A model generated the notes under the pieces. It was not told where the DNA came from and did not search any database. It saw only the letters and a list, made by a program, of their open reading frames with translations. Below are positions 36,059 through 47,020 of a stretch of DNA of 64,000 nucleotides, piece after piece; the stretch's first letter is position 1, and every line of letters starts with the position of its first letter. The translations under genes were made by a program, and so were the position numbers. This DNA is from Enterobacter quasihormaechei (GTDB lineage Bacteria; Pseudomonadota; Gammaproteobacteria; Enterobacterales; Enterobacteriaceae), in NCBI RefSeq assembly GCF_004331385.1, contig NZ_SJON01000002.1:1-64000 (forward strand), written 5' to 3'.

Positions 36059-36106
36059 TTCCCATATCTTGTGTGGTTGAAACTTAACGCAACTACATCT
36101 AGTATT
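36059..36106 (+). promoter_or_regulatory. paired NrdR boxes upstream of nrdHIEF
   Basis: Two 16-bp NrdR-like boxes, TTCCCATATCTTGTGT (36059-36074) and AACTACATCTAGTATT (36091-36106), start 32 bp apart, the normal three-turn spacing. The second matches the E. coli nrdHIEF box. They should allow repression of the operon by NrdR when dATP is high. Confidence 0.85.
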
Positions 36107-36179
36107 CCTTTTAGACAGACACACACAACATGACGCGTTTACTCGCGCCGTTCTCTCATTCTAAATGGAAATACGAATC

Positions 36180-36419
36180 ATGAGCATTATTATTTACACT
36201 CGTAACGATTGTGTTCAGTGCCACGCCACGAAACGGGCGATGGAGAGCCGCGGCGTGGCTTTTGAGATGGTCAATCTTGATCAGGTGCCCGACGCGGCTG
36301 ACATCCTGCGGGCGCAGGGTTTTCGTCAGCTTCCGGTGGTGGTTGCCGGTGATACCAGCTGGTCTGGCTTTCGCCCGGATATGATCAACCGTCTTGCCGC
36401 TCAGGCCGTCAGTGCATGA
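36180..36419 (+). CDS. nrdH: glutaredoxin-like NrdH
   Basis: A 79-residue redoxin with the active-site pair Cys11/Cys14 in CVQC and the C-terminal [11 protein letters not shown] typical of NrdH. It reduces the NrdEF ribonucleotide reductase using thioredoxin reductase. The ATG at 36180 is preferred over an upstream ATG at 36165, which adds MEIRI. It overlaps nrdI by 4 bp (ATGA), and the operon continues into nrdE and nrdF. Confidence 0.96.
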   Translation: MSIIIYTRNDCVQCHATKRAMESRGVAFEMVNLDQVPDAADILRAQGFRQLPVVVAGDTSWSGFRPDMINRLAAQAVSA

Positions 36420-36826
36420 GCAGGCTGGTCTACTTTTCCAGCAGCTCGGAAAACACGCTTCGGTTTATGGAGCGCCTCGGGCTGCCTGCGATACGCATCC
36501 CGCTGAACGAGCGGGAGCGTATTCAGGTAGACGAACCTTACATACTGGTGGTGCCGAGCTATGGCGGCGGTGGCACCGCGGGGGCCGTTCCCCGTCAGGT
36601 GATCCGCTTTCTGAACAATCCCCATAACCGACAGCTGATTCGCGGCGTGATTGCGGCGGGCAATCGTAATTTCGGCGAGGCCTTTGCCCGCGCCGGGGAT
36701 GTCATCTCTCAAAAATGCGGCGTGCCGTATCTCTATCGTTTTGAACTGATGGGGACACAGCAGGACGTAGAGAACGTGCGTAAAGGAGTGAACGAATTTT
36801 GGCAACGACAACCGCAGAACGCGTGA
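36416..36826 (+). CDS. nrdI: NrdI flavodoxin-like protein
   Basis: A 136-residue flavodoxin-like protein that supplies oxidant to load the dimanganese-tyrosyl cofactor of NrdF. FMN-binding motifs are [17 protein letters not shown] at residues about 5-21 and [15 protein letters not shown] near 44-58. It overlaps nrdH by 4 bp and nrdE by 28 bp, so translation is tightly coupled. Confidence 0.96.
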   Translation: MSRLVYFSSSSENTLRFMERLGLPAIRIPLNERERIQVDEPYILVVPSYGGGGTAGAVPRQVIRFLNNPHNRQLIRGVIAAGNRNFGEAFARAGDVISQKCGVPYLYRFELMGTQQDVENVRKGVNEFWQRQPQNA

Positions 36827-38943
36827 TTCAGGCGACGCCGGATTACCACGCATTAAACGCAATGCTTAACCTCTACGACCGCGAGGGGCGCATTCAGCTT
36901 GATAAAGATCGTGAGGCGGTGGACGCCTTTTTTGCCGCCCACGTACGCCCGAACAGCGTTACCTTTGGCAGCCAGCGGGAACGTCTCGACTATCTGGTAA
37001 AAGAGGGATATTACGAAGAGCGCGTCCTGACCCGCTACGATCGCGCCTTCGTGGAGGCATTGTTTGCACGTGCGCACGCCAGCGGTTTTCGCTTCCAGAC
37101 GTTTCTTGGCGCATGGAAGTATTACACCAGCTACACCCTGAAAACCTTCGACGGCAAACGCTATTTAGAAAGCTTTGAAGATCGGGTCGTCATGGTGGCC
37201 CTGACGCTGGCGCAGGGCGATGAAGCTCTGGCCGAAAGGCTGACGGAGGAGATCCTCTCAGGCCGCTTCCAGCCTGCCACGCCAACCTTCCTTAACTGCG
37301 GCAAAGCCCAGCGCGGCGAGCTGGTCTCCTGCTTCCTGCTGCGTATTGAAGACAATATGGAGTCGATTGGCCGTGCGGTGAATTCGGCGCTACAGCTGTC
37401 GAAACGCGGCGGCGGCGTGGCGTTTCTGCTCTCAAACCTGCGGGAAGCGGGCGCGCCAATCAAACGCATCGAAAACCAGTCTTCCGGCGTCATCCCGGTG
37501 ATGAAGATGCTGGAAGATGCCTTCTCCTACGCCAACCAGCTTGGCGCGCGTCAGGGCGCGGGGGCGGTTTACCTGCACGCGCACCACCCGGACATCCTGC
37601 GTTTTCTGGATACCAAACGTGAAAACGCCGACGAAAAAATCCGCATCAAAACCCTGTCGCTCGGTGTGGTTATCCCGGATATCACCTTTAAGCTGGCCAA
37701 AGAGAATGCCGACATGGCGCTGTTCTCGCCGTATGACGTTGAACGTGTCTACGGCAAAGCGTTTGGCGACGTGGCGATAAGCGAGCTTTATGACGAGCTG
37801 GTTGCAGACGATCGCATCCGCAAGAAGTACATCAACGCCCGCGATTTCTTCCAGACGCTTGCGGAAATTCAGTTTGAGTCCGGCTACCCGTACATCATGT
37901 ACGAGGATACGGTTAACCGCGCCAGCCCGATTGCCGGGCGCATCAACATGAGCAACCTGTGCTCGGAGATTTTGCAGGTCAACAGCACCTCCACCTATGA
38001 CGAAAACCTCGACTACGCGGACATCGGCAAAGATATCTCCTGTAACCTCGGGTCGCTGAATATTGCCCACACCATGGATTCGCCAGATTTTGGCCGCACG
38101 GTGGAAACCGCCGTTCGCGGGCTGACGGCGGTATCGGACATGAGCCACATCCGCAGCGTGCCGTCCATTGAGGCGGGCAACGCCGCGTCGCACGCCATCG
38201 GCCTGGGGCAGATGAACCTGCACGGCTACCTGGCGCGGGAAGGCATCGCCTACGGCAGCCCGGAAGGGCTGGATTTCACGAATCTCTATTTCTACACCAT
38301 CACCTGGCATGCGCTGCATACCTCAATGATGCTGGCGCGCGAGCGCAGCCAGCGGTTCGCAGGCTTTGAGCAGTCGCGCTACGCCAGCGGGGAATATTTC
38401 AGCCAGTATCTGGAAGGCGACTGGCAGCCGAAAACCGAAAAAGTGCGCGCGCTGTTTGACCGCGCCGGCATTACCCTGCCGACGCGCGAGATGTGGCAGC
38501 AGCTGCGCGACGATGTGATGCGCTACGGCATCTATAACCAGAACCTTCAGGCGGTGCCGCCGACCGGCTCTATTTCCTATATCAATCACGCCACGTCGAG
38601 CATTCACCCGATCGTGTCGAAGATTGAAATCCGCAAGGAAGGCAAAACCGGACGCGTCTACTACCCTGCCCCGTTTATGACCAACGACAATCTGGCGCTC
38701 TATCAGGACGCCTATGAGATCGGGCCGGAGAAAATCATTGATACCTACGCCGAGGCGACAAAGCACGTGGATCAGGGGCTATCGCTGACGCTCTTCTTCC
38801 CGGATACCGCCACCACGCGGGATATCAATAAGGCGCAGATTTACGCCTGGAAGAAAGGCATCAAAACGCTGTACTACATTCGCCTGCGCCAGCTTGCGCT
38901 GGAAGGCACCGAAATCGAAGGCTGCGTGTCCTGCGCGCTGTAA
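36799..38943 (+). CDS. nrdE: class Ib ribonucleotide reductase alpha subunit
   Basis: A 714-residue catalytic subunit reducing ribonucleoside diphosphates to deoxy forms. It matches E. coli NrdE (714 aa) along its length: [25 protein letters not shown] and the C-terminal redox pair Cys709/Cys712 (CVSCAL). The start codon is TTG at 36799, with AAAGGAG at 36782-36788; the start lies inside nrdI. The protein lacks the large N-terminal ATP cone of class Ia enzymes. Expression is expected under iron starvation or oxidative stress. Confidence 0.97.
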   Translation: MATTTAERVIQATPDYHALNAMLNLYDREGRIQLDKDREAVDAFFAAHVRPNSVTFGSQRERLDYLVKEGYYEERVLTRYDRAFVEALFARAHASGFRFQTFLGAWKYYTSYTLKTFDGKRYLESFEDRVVMVALTLAQGDEALAERLTEEILSGRFQPATPTFLNCGKAQRGELVSCFLLRIEDNMESIGRAVNSALQLSKRGGGVAFLLSNLREAGAPIKRIENQSSGVIPVMKMLEDAFSYANQLGARQGAGAVYLHAHHPDILRFLDTKRENADEKIRIKTLSLGVVIPDITFKLAKENADMALFSPYDVERVYGKAFGDVAISELYDELVADDRIRKKYINARDFFQTLAEIQFESGYPYIMYEDTVNRASPIAGRINMSNLCSEILQVNSTSTYDENLDYADIGKDISCNLGSLNIAHTMDSPDFGRTVETAVRGLTAVSDMSHIRSVPSIEAGNAASHAIGLGQMNLHGYLAREGIAYGSPEGLDFTNLYFYTITWHALHTSMMLARERSQRFAGFEQSRYASGEYFSQYLEGDWQPKTEKVRALFDRAGITLPTREMWQQLRDDVMRYGIYNQNLQAVPPTGSISYINHATSSIHPIVSKIEIRKEGKTGRVYYPAPFMTNDNLALYQDAYEIGPEKIIDTYAEATKHVDQGLSLTLFFPDTATTRDINKAQIYAWKKGIKTLYYIRLRQLALEGTEIEGCVSCAL

Positions 38944-39912
<969 letters not shown>

Positions 39913-40005
39913 TGAGTGAATTAACGTTCGTTAATTAAATATAAAGTTCATTATTCCCGGCCGAATATTTCACTACGTACTACACTGTAATTTCCACGTC
40001 ATATT

Positions 40006-40030
40006 CGCCTGAATCACACCGATTCAGGCG
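40006..40030 (+). terminator. hairpin between nrdF and proV
   Basis: A perfect 10-bp stem (CGCCTGAATC/GATTCAGGCG) with a 5-nt loop, but no T-tract after it on the plus strand. Probably a terminator or mRNA-end stabiliser for nrdHIEF. Confidence 0.5.
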
Positions 40031-40149
40031 GAATTTCCCCATGCAGCAGCAAAAAATTGAGAAAAATTCAAACCGCCCTCAGCCCTTTATTCATGGGAAA
40101 TTCAGCCGTTTCGCTTGTGGCAAAATTCCGACCTCATGCCCGCTCAGGG

Positions 40150-40177
40150 TTGTCTCAGATTCTGAGTATGTTAGGGT
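40150..40177 (+). promoter_or_regulatory. proU P2-like promoter
   Basis: -35 TTGTCT (40150-40155) and -10 TAGGGT (40172-40177) separated by 16 bp, in the same context (CTCAGATTCTGAGTATG) as the E. coli proU P2 promoter. The E. coli promoter is induced by high osmolarity and silenced by H-NS. Confidence 0.85.
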
Positions 40178-40245
40178 AATGCCAGTTAACTATTTACCAT
40201 GGTAATCATATCGACATAAACAAATAACAGGACACTCTCTATTGC

Positions 40246-41448
40246 ATGGCAATTAAATTAGAAGTGAAAAATCTTTATAAAGTATTTGGCGAGCACCCGC
40301 AGCGTGCTTTCAAATATATTGAGAAAGGCCTTTCGAAAGAGCAAATTCTGGAAAAAACAGGGCTATCGCTTGGCGTTAAAGACGCCAGTCTGGCCATTGA
40401 AGAAGGCGAGATTTTTGTCATCATGGGATTATCCGGTTCGGGTAAATCCACTATGGTTCGCCTTCTCAATCGCCTGATTGAACCCACCCGCGGACAGGTG
40501 CTGATTGACGGCGTGGATATCGCCAGAATCTCAGACGCAGAACTCCGCGAGGTGCGCAGAAAGAAAATTGCGATGGTGTTTCAGTCATTTGCGCTGATGC
40601 CGCACATGACGGTGCTCGATAATACCGCCTTCGGCATGGAGTTAGCCGGCACGCCCGCTCAGGAACGTCAGGAAAAAGCCCTGGATGCGCTGCGTCAGGT
40701 TGGGCTGGAAAATTACGCTCATGCCTACCCGGATGAGCTGTCAGGCGGCATGCGTCAGCGCGTGGGATTAGCCCGCGCATTAGCCATTAATCCAGATATT
40801 TTATTAATGGACGAAGCTTTCTCGGCGCTCGATCCCTTAATTCGTACCGAGATGCAGGATGAGCTGGTAAAATTACAGGCCAAACATCAGCGCACCATCG
40901 TGTTTATTTCTCACGATCTGGATGAAGCCATGCGTATTGGCGATCGAATTGCCATTATGCAAAATGGCGAGGTGGTGCAGGTCGGTACGCCGGATGAAAT
41001 TCTCAATAATCCGGCAAATGATTATGTGCGCACCTTCTTCCGCGGCGTGGATATTAGCCACGTATTTAGCGCGAAAGATATTGCCCGCCGAACGCCAAAC
41101 GGCATTATTCGAAAAACGCCAGGTTTCGGCCCGCGCTCCGCGCTGAAGCTGTTGCAGGATGAAGATCGTGAATACGGTTATCTGGTTGAACGCGGCAATA
41201 AATTTGTCGGCGTTGTCTCCATCGACTCTCTGAAAACCGCCCTGAGCGAAAACCAGGGAATCGATGCGGCGTTGATTGACGCTCCGCTTGCCGTGGACGC
41301 CGAAACGCCGCTCAGCGAGTTGCTCTCTCACGTGGGTCAGGCGCCTTGCGCCGTGCCGGTTGTCGGGGAAGAGCAACAGTACGTTGGCATCATCTCAAAA
41401 CGGATGTTGCTACAGGCTTTAGATCGCGAGGGGGCAAACAATGGCTGA
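40246..41448 (+). CDS. proV: glycine betaine/proline ABC transporter ATP-binding protein ProV
   Basis: A 400-residue ATPase matching E. coli ProV. Walker A GLSGSGKS is near residue 62, signature LSGGMRQR near 166 and Walker [12 protein letters not shown] near 187. A pair of CBS domains occupies about 280-395 and is thought to sense ionic strength. It energises uptake of glycine betaine and proline betaine under osmotic stress. The 5' coding part is AT-rich, as in E. coli, where it forms part of the downstream H-NS-silencing element. It overlaps proW by 8 bp. Confidence 0.97.
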   Translation: MAIKLEVKNLYKVFGEHPQRAFKYIEKGLSKEQILEKTGLSLGVKDASLAIEEGEIFVIMGLSGSGKSTMVRLLNRLIEPTRGQVLIDGVDIARISDAELREVRRKKIAMVFQSFALMPHMTVLDNTAFGMELAGTPAQERQEKALDALRQVGLENYAHAYPDELSGGMRQRVGLARALAINPDILLMDEAFSALDPLIRTEMQDELVKLQAKHQRTIVFISHDLDEAMRIGDRIAIMQNGEVVQVGTPDEILNNPANDYVRTFFRGVDISHVFSAKDIARRTPNGIIRKTPGFGPRSALKLLQDEDREYGYLVERGNKFVGVVSIDSLKTALSENQGIDAALIDAPLAVDAETPLSELLSHVGQAPCAVPVVGEEQQYVGIISKRMLLQALDREGANNG

Positions 41449-42505
41449 TCAATCAAACCCATGGGGTACCACTGACGCTGCGGACAGCGCGGCGCAATCT
41501 GCCGATGCGTGGGGTTCCACGCCCGCACCTGCCGACGGCGGCGGCGCGGCGGACTGGCTCAACAGCGCACCTGCGCCTGCGCCAGAGCATTTCAATATTA
41601 TGGATCCGTTCCACAAGACGCTGATCCCGCTGGACAGCTGGGTGACGGAGGGGATCGACTGGGTCGTTACCCACTTCCGCCCGGTGTTCCAGGGGATCCG
41701 CATCCCGGTGGATTACATCCTGAACGGTTTCCAGCAGCTGATGCTGGGCATGCCTGCGCCCGTGGCGATTATCCTGTTCTCGCTGATCGCGTGGCAGTTC
41801 GGTAGCGCGGGGATGGGCGTCGCCACGCTGATCTCTCTGATTGCCATCGGCGCGATTGGTGCGTGGTCTCAGGCGATGATTACCCTGGCGCTGGTGCTGA
41901 CCGCCCTGCTCTTCTGCATTGTCATCGGGCTACCGATGGGGATCTGGCTGGCGCGCAGCCCGCGGGCCGCGAAAATTATTCGCCCGCTGCTGGATGCGAT
42001 GCAGACCACGCCGGCGTTCGTTTACCTGGTGCCTATCGTCATGCTGTTCGGTATCGGTAACGTGCCGGGGGTAGTGGTGACCATAATCTTCGCCCTGCCG
42101 CCGATTATTCGCCTGACGATCCTGGGCATTAACCAGGTGCCTGCGGATCTGATTGAGGCCTCGCGCTCGTTCGGCGCCAGCCCGCGTCAGATGCTGTTCA
42201 AGGTTCAGCTTCCGCTGGCGATGCCGACCATTATGGCAGGCGTGAACCAGACCCTGATGCTGGCGCTGTCCATGGTGGTAATCGCCTCGATGATTGCCGT
42301 TGGCGGTTTAGGCCAGATGGTACTGCGTGGTATTGGCCGTCTTGATATGGGGCTGGCGACCGTCGGCGGCGTCGGGATTGTGATCCTTGCCATCATTCTT
42401 GACCGCCTGACCCAGGCTGTCGGTCGTGATTCACGCAGTCGCGGCAACCGTCGCTGGTACACCACCGGCCCTGTCGGGTTACTCACCCGCCCCTTCACAA
42501 AATAA
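41441..42505 (+). CDS. proW: glycine betaine/proline ABC permease ProW
   Basis: A 354-residue permease with a long hydrophilic, Ala/Pro-rich N-terminus (about residues 1-95) characteristic of ProW. Six to seven transmembrane helices follow, with the EAA loop ([20 protein letters not shown]) that contacts ProV. It overlaps proV by 8 bp and proX follows after 9 bp. Confidence 0.96.
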   Translation: MADQSNPWGTTDAADSAAQSADAWGSTPAPADGGGAADWLNSAPAPAPEHFNIMDPFHKTLIPLDSWVTEGIDWVVTHFRPVFQGIRIPVDYILNGFQQLMLGMPAPVAIILFSLIAWQFGSAGMGVATLISLIAIGAIGAWSQAMITLALVLTALLFCIVIGLPMGIWLARSPRAAKIIRPLLDAMQTTPAFVYLVPIVMLFGIGNVPGVVVTIIFALPPIIRLTILGINQVPADLIEASRSFGASPRQMLFKVQLPLAMPTIMAGVNQTLMLALSMVVIASMIAVGGLGQMVLRGIGRLDMGLATVGGVGIVILAIILDRLTQAVGRDSRSRGNRRWYTTGPVGLLTRPFTK

Positions 42506-42514
42506 GGAACAACG

Positions 42515-43510
42515 ATGCGACATAACGTACTTTTTGCCACAGCGTTTGCGACCCTTGTCTCCACCAGCGCGTTTGCCGCTGACCTGCCGGGCAAAGGCAT
42601 TACCGTGCAGCCGGTGCAAAGCACCATTTCGGAAGAGTCCTTCCAGACGCAGCTCGTCAGCCGCGCGCTGGAGAAGCTGGGCTATACCGTAAATACCGCC
42701 AGCGAAGTGGATTACAACGTGGGCTATACCTCGATTGCCTCCGGTGATGCCACCTTTACCGCCGTGAACTGGCAGCCATTGCACGACGATATGTTTGCTG
42801 CCGCAGGCGGTGACAAGAAATTCTACCGCGAAGGCACCTTCGTGACCGGCGCGGCACAGGGCTATCTGATCGACAAGAAAACCGCCGACCAGTATCACAT
42901 CACCAATATTGAACAGCTGAAAGATCCGAAGATCGCCAGACTGTTCGACACCAACGGCGACGGCAAAGCGGACATGATGGGCTGTTCACCGGGCTGGGGC
43001 TGTGAAGCGGTGATCAACCACCAGAACAAAGCGTTCGATCTGGCGAAAACCGTCGACGTGAGTCACGGCAATTACTCCGCGATGATGGCCGACACCATCG
43101 CCCGCTTTAAAGAAGGCAAGCCGGTGATCTACTACACCTGGACGCCGTACTGGGTGAGCGACGTGCTGAAGCCGGGCAAAGACGTGGTGTGGTTGCAGGT
43201 GCCCTTCTCCTCCCTGCCGGGCGAGCAGAAAGATATCGACACCAAACTGCCGAACGGCATGAACTATGGCTTCCCGGTGAACACCATGCATATCGTGGCG
43301 AACAAAGCCTGGGCAGAGAAAAACCCGGCTGCGGCGAAATTGTTCTCGGTGATGAAGCTGCCGCTGGCGGACATCAACGCTCAGAACGCGATGATGCACG
43401 CGGGTAAATCGTCCGAAGCCGATATTAAAGGCCACGTGGATGGCTGGATCAAAGCCCACCAGCAGCAGTTTGATGGCTGGGTGAAAGAGGCGCTTGCGGC
43501 GCAGAAGTAA
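42515..43510 (+). CDS. proX: glycine betaine-binding periplasmic protein ProX
   Basis: A 331-residue substrate-binding protein with a Sec signal peptide (about residues 1-21, ending TSAFAA). Aromatic residues in the mature part (for example WQPLHDD and [11 protein letters not shown]) form the cage for the trimethylammonium group. It delivers betaine to ProVW. An AAGGAA site precedes the start. A repeat element follows and probably ends the transcript. Confidence 0.97.
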   Translation: MRHNVLFATAFATLVSTSAFAADLPGKGITVQPVQSTISEESFQTQLVSRALEKLGYTVNTASEVDYNVGYTSIASGDATFTAVNWQPLHDDMFAAAGGDKKFYREGTFVTGAAQGYLIDKKTADQYHITNIEQLKDPKIARLFDTNGDGKADMMGCSPGWGCEAVINHQNKAFDLAKTVDVSHGNYSAMMADTIARFKEGKPVIYYTWTPYWVSDVLKPGKDVVWLQVPFSSLPGEQKDIDTKLPNGMNYGFPVNTMHIVANKAWAEKNPAAAKLFSVMKLPLADINAQNAMMHAGKSSEADIKGHVDGWIKAHQQQFDGWVKEALAAQK

Positions 43511-43530
43511 AAATACAACATAACCTTACC

Positions 43531-43573
43531 CCTCACCCTCTCCCCAAAGGGGAGAGGGCTGGGGTGAGGGGAT
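43531..43573. repeat. interrupted palindromic repeat (CCCTCACCCTCTCCCC type)
   Basis: An imperfect inverted repeat: CCCCTCACCCTCTCCCC, AAAG, GGGGAGAGGGCTGGGGTGAGGGG. Elements of this kind occur in many enterobacterial intergenic regions. This copy follows proX and can fold as a strong hairpin, so it may act as a terminator or mRNA stabiliser. Confidence 0.8.
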
Positions 43574-43673
43574 TAACCGCACAAACACACACATAACAAT
43601 CCCCCAACATTCTCAATCATTGGTTATTATGTTTCCGGAAAAATAATCACTTAACTCACGATTCCTGAAACTA

Positions 43674-44858
43674 ATGACAAAAACATCTCAGGGGCTTAGC
43701 CCTGCACTCATCCTTTTAATGTCCGTGGCAACGGGTCTGGCAGTCGCCAGCAACTATTACGCGCAGCCTCTGCTTGATACTATCGCGCGCGCCTTCGATC
43801 TTTCCGCCAGCTCCGCCGGCTTTATCGTCACCGCTGCGCAGCTCGGCTATGCGGCAGGGCTGCTGTTCCTGGTGCCATTGGGCGATATGTTTGAGCGCCG
43901 GATGCTTATCGTCTCTATGACGCTTCTGGCGGCAGGCGGGATGCTGATCACTGCCAGCAGCCAGTCGTTAACGATGATGATTATTGGCACCGCGCTGACT
44001 GGCCTGTTCTCGGTGGTGGCGCAAATTCTGGTTCCCCTTGCCGCTACGCTGGCGTCCCCGGAAAAACGCGGCAAAGTGGTCGGCACTATCATGAGCGGCC
44101 TGCTGCTGGGCATCCTGCTGGCGCGAACCGTTGCCGGGCTGCTGGCGAGCCTCGGCGGCTGGCGCACCGTCTACTGGGTGGCGAGCGTGCTGATGGTTAT
44201 CATGGCGCTGGCGCTGTGGCGCGGCCTGCCGAAAGTGAAGCAGGAGAATCACCTGAACTATCCCCAGCTTCTCGCCTCCGTTTTCAGCCTCTTTACGCAG
44301 GATAAACTCCTGCGCACGCGCGCCATTCTGGGGTGTCTTACCTTCGCCAACTTCAGCATCTTATGGACGTCGATGGCATTTCTGCTCGCCGCACCGCCGT
44401 TTAACTACTCAGAAGGGGTGATTGGCCTGTTCGGGCTGGCAGGCGCGGCTGGTGCGCTGGGCGCACGCCCGGCCGGTGGGCTGGCCGACAAAGGCAAATC
44501 GCATATGACCACCTCCGCCGGGCTGGTGTTGCTCCTGCTCTCCTGGGCGGCCATCTGGTACGGACACGTCTCAGTGCTGGCGCTGATCGTCGGTATTCTG
44601 GTGCTCGACCTCACCGTGCAGGGCGTACACATCACCAACCAGACCGTTATTTACCGCGTGAAGCCGGACGCACGTAACCGTCTGACGGCCGGATATATGA
44701 CCAGCTACTTTATCGGCGGCGCGGCGGGCTCGTTGATCTCAGCCTCCGCCTGGCAGCATGCGGGCTGGACGGGCGTATGCGCCATCGGCGCCATCGTCGC
44801 GGCGATAAATCTGCTGGTGTGGTGGCGCGGCTACCACCGCCAGGAAGCAATTCACTAA
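43674..44858 (+). CDS. ygaY: MFS transporter (YgaY-like)
   Basis: A 394-residue major facilitator protein with 12 transmembrane helices and the loop 2-3 motif GDMFERR. It starts with a short cytoplasmic tail followed by SVATGLAVASNYYAQPLLDT. Its place just after proX matches E. coli ygaY, a degraded gene there; here it is full length. The family (YbcL/YnfM-like arabinose or drug efflux group) exports small solutes, but the substrate is unknown. The ribosome site is weak. Confidence 0.78.
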   Translation: MTKTSQGLSPALILLMSVATGLAVASNYYAQPLLDTIARAFDLSASSAGFIVTAAQLGYAAGLLFLVPLGDMFERRMLIVSMTLLAAGGMLITASSQSLTMMIIGTALTGLFSVVAQILVPLAATLASPEKRGKVVGTIMSGLLLGILLARTVAGLLASLGGWRTVYWVASVLMVIMALALWRGLPKVKQENHLNYPQLLASVFSLFTQDKLLRTRAILGCLTFANFSILWTSMAFLLAAPPFNYSEGVIGLFGLAGAAGALGARPAGGLADKGKSHMTTSAGLVLLLLSWAAIWYGHVSVLALIVGILVLDLTVQGVHITNQTVIYRVKPDARNRLTAGYMTSYFIGGAAGSLISASAWQHAGWTGVCAIGAIVAAINLLVWWRGYHRQEAIH

Positions 44859-44874
44859 GTTTTACATTGCTTTG

Positions 44875-44899
44875 GGCCCCCTGGGGTGTAAAGGGGGCC
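44875..44899 (+). terminator. hairpin after the MFS gene
   Basis: A 7-bp GC stem (GGCCCCC/GGGGGCC) with an 11-nt loop, 16 bp past the stop. The tail has only scattered Ts, so its strength is uncertain. Confidence 0.5.
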
Positions 44900-45112
44900 T
44901 GCATCTGTTAATGTAACGGTAATCATTTATCCCAGAAATTTTACTGTGGGTGACATATTTACTACCGGCATGAATAGTTCAGACCCCTGTCCTCACATCC
45001 CCTCTTTCGCGGGTATACACCCCACGCTTTCTGTGCTCACCGGGTCACGGATTTACCCGGCGCTTTCTGATGGTGACATTCGTTTGGCGGATATAACCGC
45101 ACAAATAATTCA

Positions 45113-45141
45113 TTTACATTATTTGTCACTATCGTTACTAT
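45113..45141 (+). promoter_or_regulatory. putative emrRAB promoter
   Basis: -35 TTTACA (45113-45118) and -10 TACTAT (45136-45141) with 17-bp spacing, 31 bp upstream of the emrR start. In E. coli EmrR represses its own operon at this location. Confidence 0.7.
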
Positions 45142-45172
45142 ATCGGCTGTAATTAATGAGGTTATGCCCAAA

Positions 45173-45703
45173 ATGGATAGTTCGTTTACGCCCATTGAAC
45201 AAATGCTTAAGTTCCGCGCCAGTCGTCATGAGGACTTCCCGTATCAGGAGATCCTGCTGACTCGCCTGTGCATGCACATGCAGGGTAAGCTGCTGGAAAA
45301 TCGTAATAAGATGCTGAAAGCGCAAGGGATTAACGAGACGTTATTTATGGCGTTGATTACGCTTGAGTCTCAGGAAAACCACAGCATTCAGCCGTCTGAA
45401 CTGAGCTGCGCGCTGGGTTCATCCCGTACCAATGCCACCCGTATTGCTGATGAGCTGGAGAAGCGCGGCTGGATCGAACGCCGTGAAAGCGATAACGATC
45501 GCCGCTGCCTGCATCTGCAACTGACCGAGAAAGGTCACGAATTCCTGCGCGAAGTGCTGCCCCCGCAGCATAACTGCCTGCACCAGCTCTGGTCCGCCCT
45601 CAGCACCGCCGAGCGCGACCAGCTTGAGCACATTACTCGCAAGCTGCTCACCCGTCTGGATCAGATGGATGAAGATGGCGTCATTCTTGAGGCGCTGCGC
45701 TAA
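45173..45703 (+). CDS. emrR: MarR-family repressor EmrR (MprA)
   Basis: A 176-residue MarR-family repressor almost identical to E. coli EmrR. The winged helix is at about 50-120 ([20 protein letters not shown], then [16 protein letters not shown]). It represses emrRAB and is released by uncouplers, nalidixic acid and salicylate. The start [10 protein letters not shown] at 45173 is that of E. coli; an ATG at 45164 sits too close to the GAGG site. Confidence 0.97.
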   Translation: MDSSFTPIEQMLKFRASRHEDFPYQEILLTRLCMHMQGKLLENRNKMLKAQGINETLFMALITLESQENHSIQPSELSCALGSSRTNATRIADELEKRGWIERRESDNDRRCLHLQLTEKGHEFLREVLPPQHNCLHQLWSALSTAERDQLEHITRKLLTRLDQMDEDGVILEALR

Positions 45704-45831
45704 CGCGACGATCCGCTCAACCATCCAGATTTCAAAAGAAAAACTGACAGGCCAGCACGTGAAACTGCTGGCCTTTCTGACAACAGGTCGGCTCAGCCGA
45801 TGTGAAAATAAAAAGATCGTGGAGAACAACA

Positions 45832-47004
45832 ATGAGCGCAAATGCGGAGAACACTCCCCCGCAGCAACCGGTTAACAAGAAGGGCAAACGTAAGAGCGCC
45901 CTTATTCTGCTGACCTTGCTCTTTATTATTATTGCCGTGGCATATGGGATTTATTGGTTTTTAGTATTGCGTCATGTTGAAGAGACAGACGATGCATACG
46001 TGGCAGGAAATCAGGTTCAAATCATGGCACAGGTGTCGGGCAGCGTGACGAAAGTCTGGGCTGACAACACCGACTTTGTGAAAAAAGGGGATGTGCTGGT
46101 CACGCTCGACCCGACCGACGCCCAACAGGCGTTTGAAAAAGCACAGACGGCGCTGGCCTCCAGCGTTCGCCAGACCCGCCAGCTGATGATCAACAGCAAA
46201 CAGCTTCAGGCCAGTATCGACGTGCAGAAAACGGCCCTGGCCCAGGCGCAGAGCGACCTTAAGCGTCGTGTTCCTCTCGGCACCGCCAACCTGATTGGCC
46301 GTGAAGAGTTGCAGCACGCCCGCGATGCGGTGGCCAGCGCACAGGCGCAGCTGGACGTGGCTATTCAGCAGTACAACGCTAACCAGGCGATGGTGCTGGG
46401 CACCTCTCTGGAAAACCAGCCGGCGGTGAAACAGGCGGCGACCGAAGTGCGCAACGCATGGCTTGCCCTGCAACGTACCAAAATCGTCAGCCCGATGACC
46501 GGCTACGTTTCCCGTCGTTCCGTACAGCCCGGCGCGCAGATTGGCACCACCACGCCGCTGATGGCGGTCGTTCCGGCGAATAATCTGTGGGTGGATGCGA
46601 ACTTCAAAGAGACCCAGCTGGCGCATATGCGTATCGGCCAGACCGCAACCGTGGTCAGCGATATCTACGGCGATGACGTGAAGTACACCGGTAAAGTGGT
46701 CGGTCTGGACATGGGGACCGGCAGCGCGTTCAGCCTGCTGCCTGCGCAGAACGCCACCGGCAACTGGATCAAAGTGGTACAGCGCCTGCCCGTGCGTATT
46801 GAACTGGACGCCAAACAGCTGGCGGACCATCCGCTGCGAATTGGCCTTTCCACGCTGGTGACGGTTGATACCGCCAACCGCGACGGTCAGATCCTCGCAA
46901 ATCAGGTGCGCAGCACGCCAGCTTATGAAAGTAACGCCCGTGAAATTAGCCTCGATCCGGTTAATAAGCTGATCGATGACATCGTGAAGGCAAACGCCGG
47001 TTAA
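45832..47004 (+). CDS. emrA: multidrug efflux adaptor EmrA
   Basis: A 390-residue HlyD-family membrane fusion protein equal in length to E. coli EmrA. One transmembrane helix lies at about residues 26-46. The lipoyl domain follows (ETDDAYVAGNQVQIMAQVSG), then a coiled coil and beta barrel. It connects EmrB to TolC for export of hydrophobic drugs. Start 45832 has GTGGAG upstream. emrB begins 16 bp later. Confidence 0.97.
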   Translation: MSANAENTPPQQPVNKKGKRKSALILLTLLFIIIAVAYGIYWFLVLRHVEETDDAYVAGNQVQIMAQVSGSVTKVWADNTDFVKKGDVLVTLDPTDAQQAFEKAQTALASSVRQTRQLMINSKQLQASIDVQKTALAQAQSDLKRRVPLGTANLIGREELQHARDAVASAQAQLDVAIQQYNANQAMVLGTSLENQPAVKQAATEVRNAWLALQRTKIVSPMTGYVSRRSVQPGAQIGTTTPLMAVVPANNLWVDANFKETQLAHMRIGQTATVVSDIYGDDVKYTGKVVGLDMGTGSAFSLLPAQNATGNWIKVVQRLPVRIELDAKQLADHPLRIGLSTLVTVDTANRDGQILANQVRSTPAYESNAREISLDPVNKLIDDIVKANAG

Positions 47005-47020
47005 TTCGAAGGTGAGCGTT

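Larger units (their letters stand above)
39913..40245. other. nrdF-proV intergenic region
   Basis: 333 bp with no gene. It contains a perfect hairpin at 40006-40030 and the proU promoter at 40150-40177. Confidence 0.85.
44859..45172. other. intergenic region before emrR
   Basis: 314 bp holding the hairpin at 44875-44899 and the emrR promoter at 45113-45141. E. coli has ygaZH here; I see no trace of those genes. A 68-codon frame across 44946-45152 has no ribosome site or protein character. Confidence 0.7.

Noticed and set aside
44946..45152. 68-codon open frame before emrR
   Set aside because: No ribosome site, odd composition, and it overlaps the emrR promoter.
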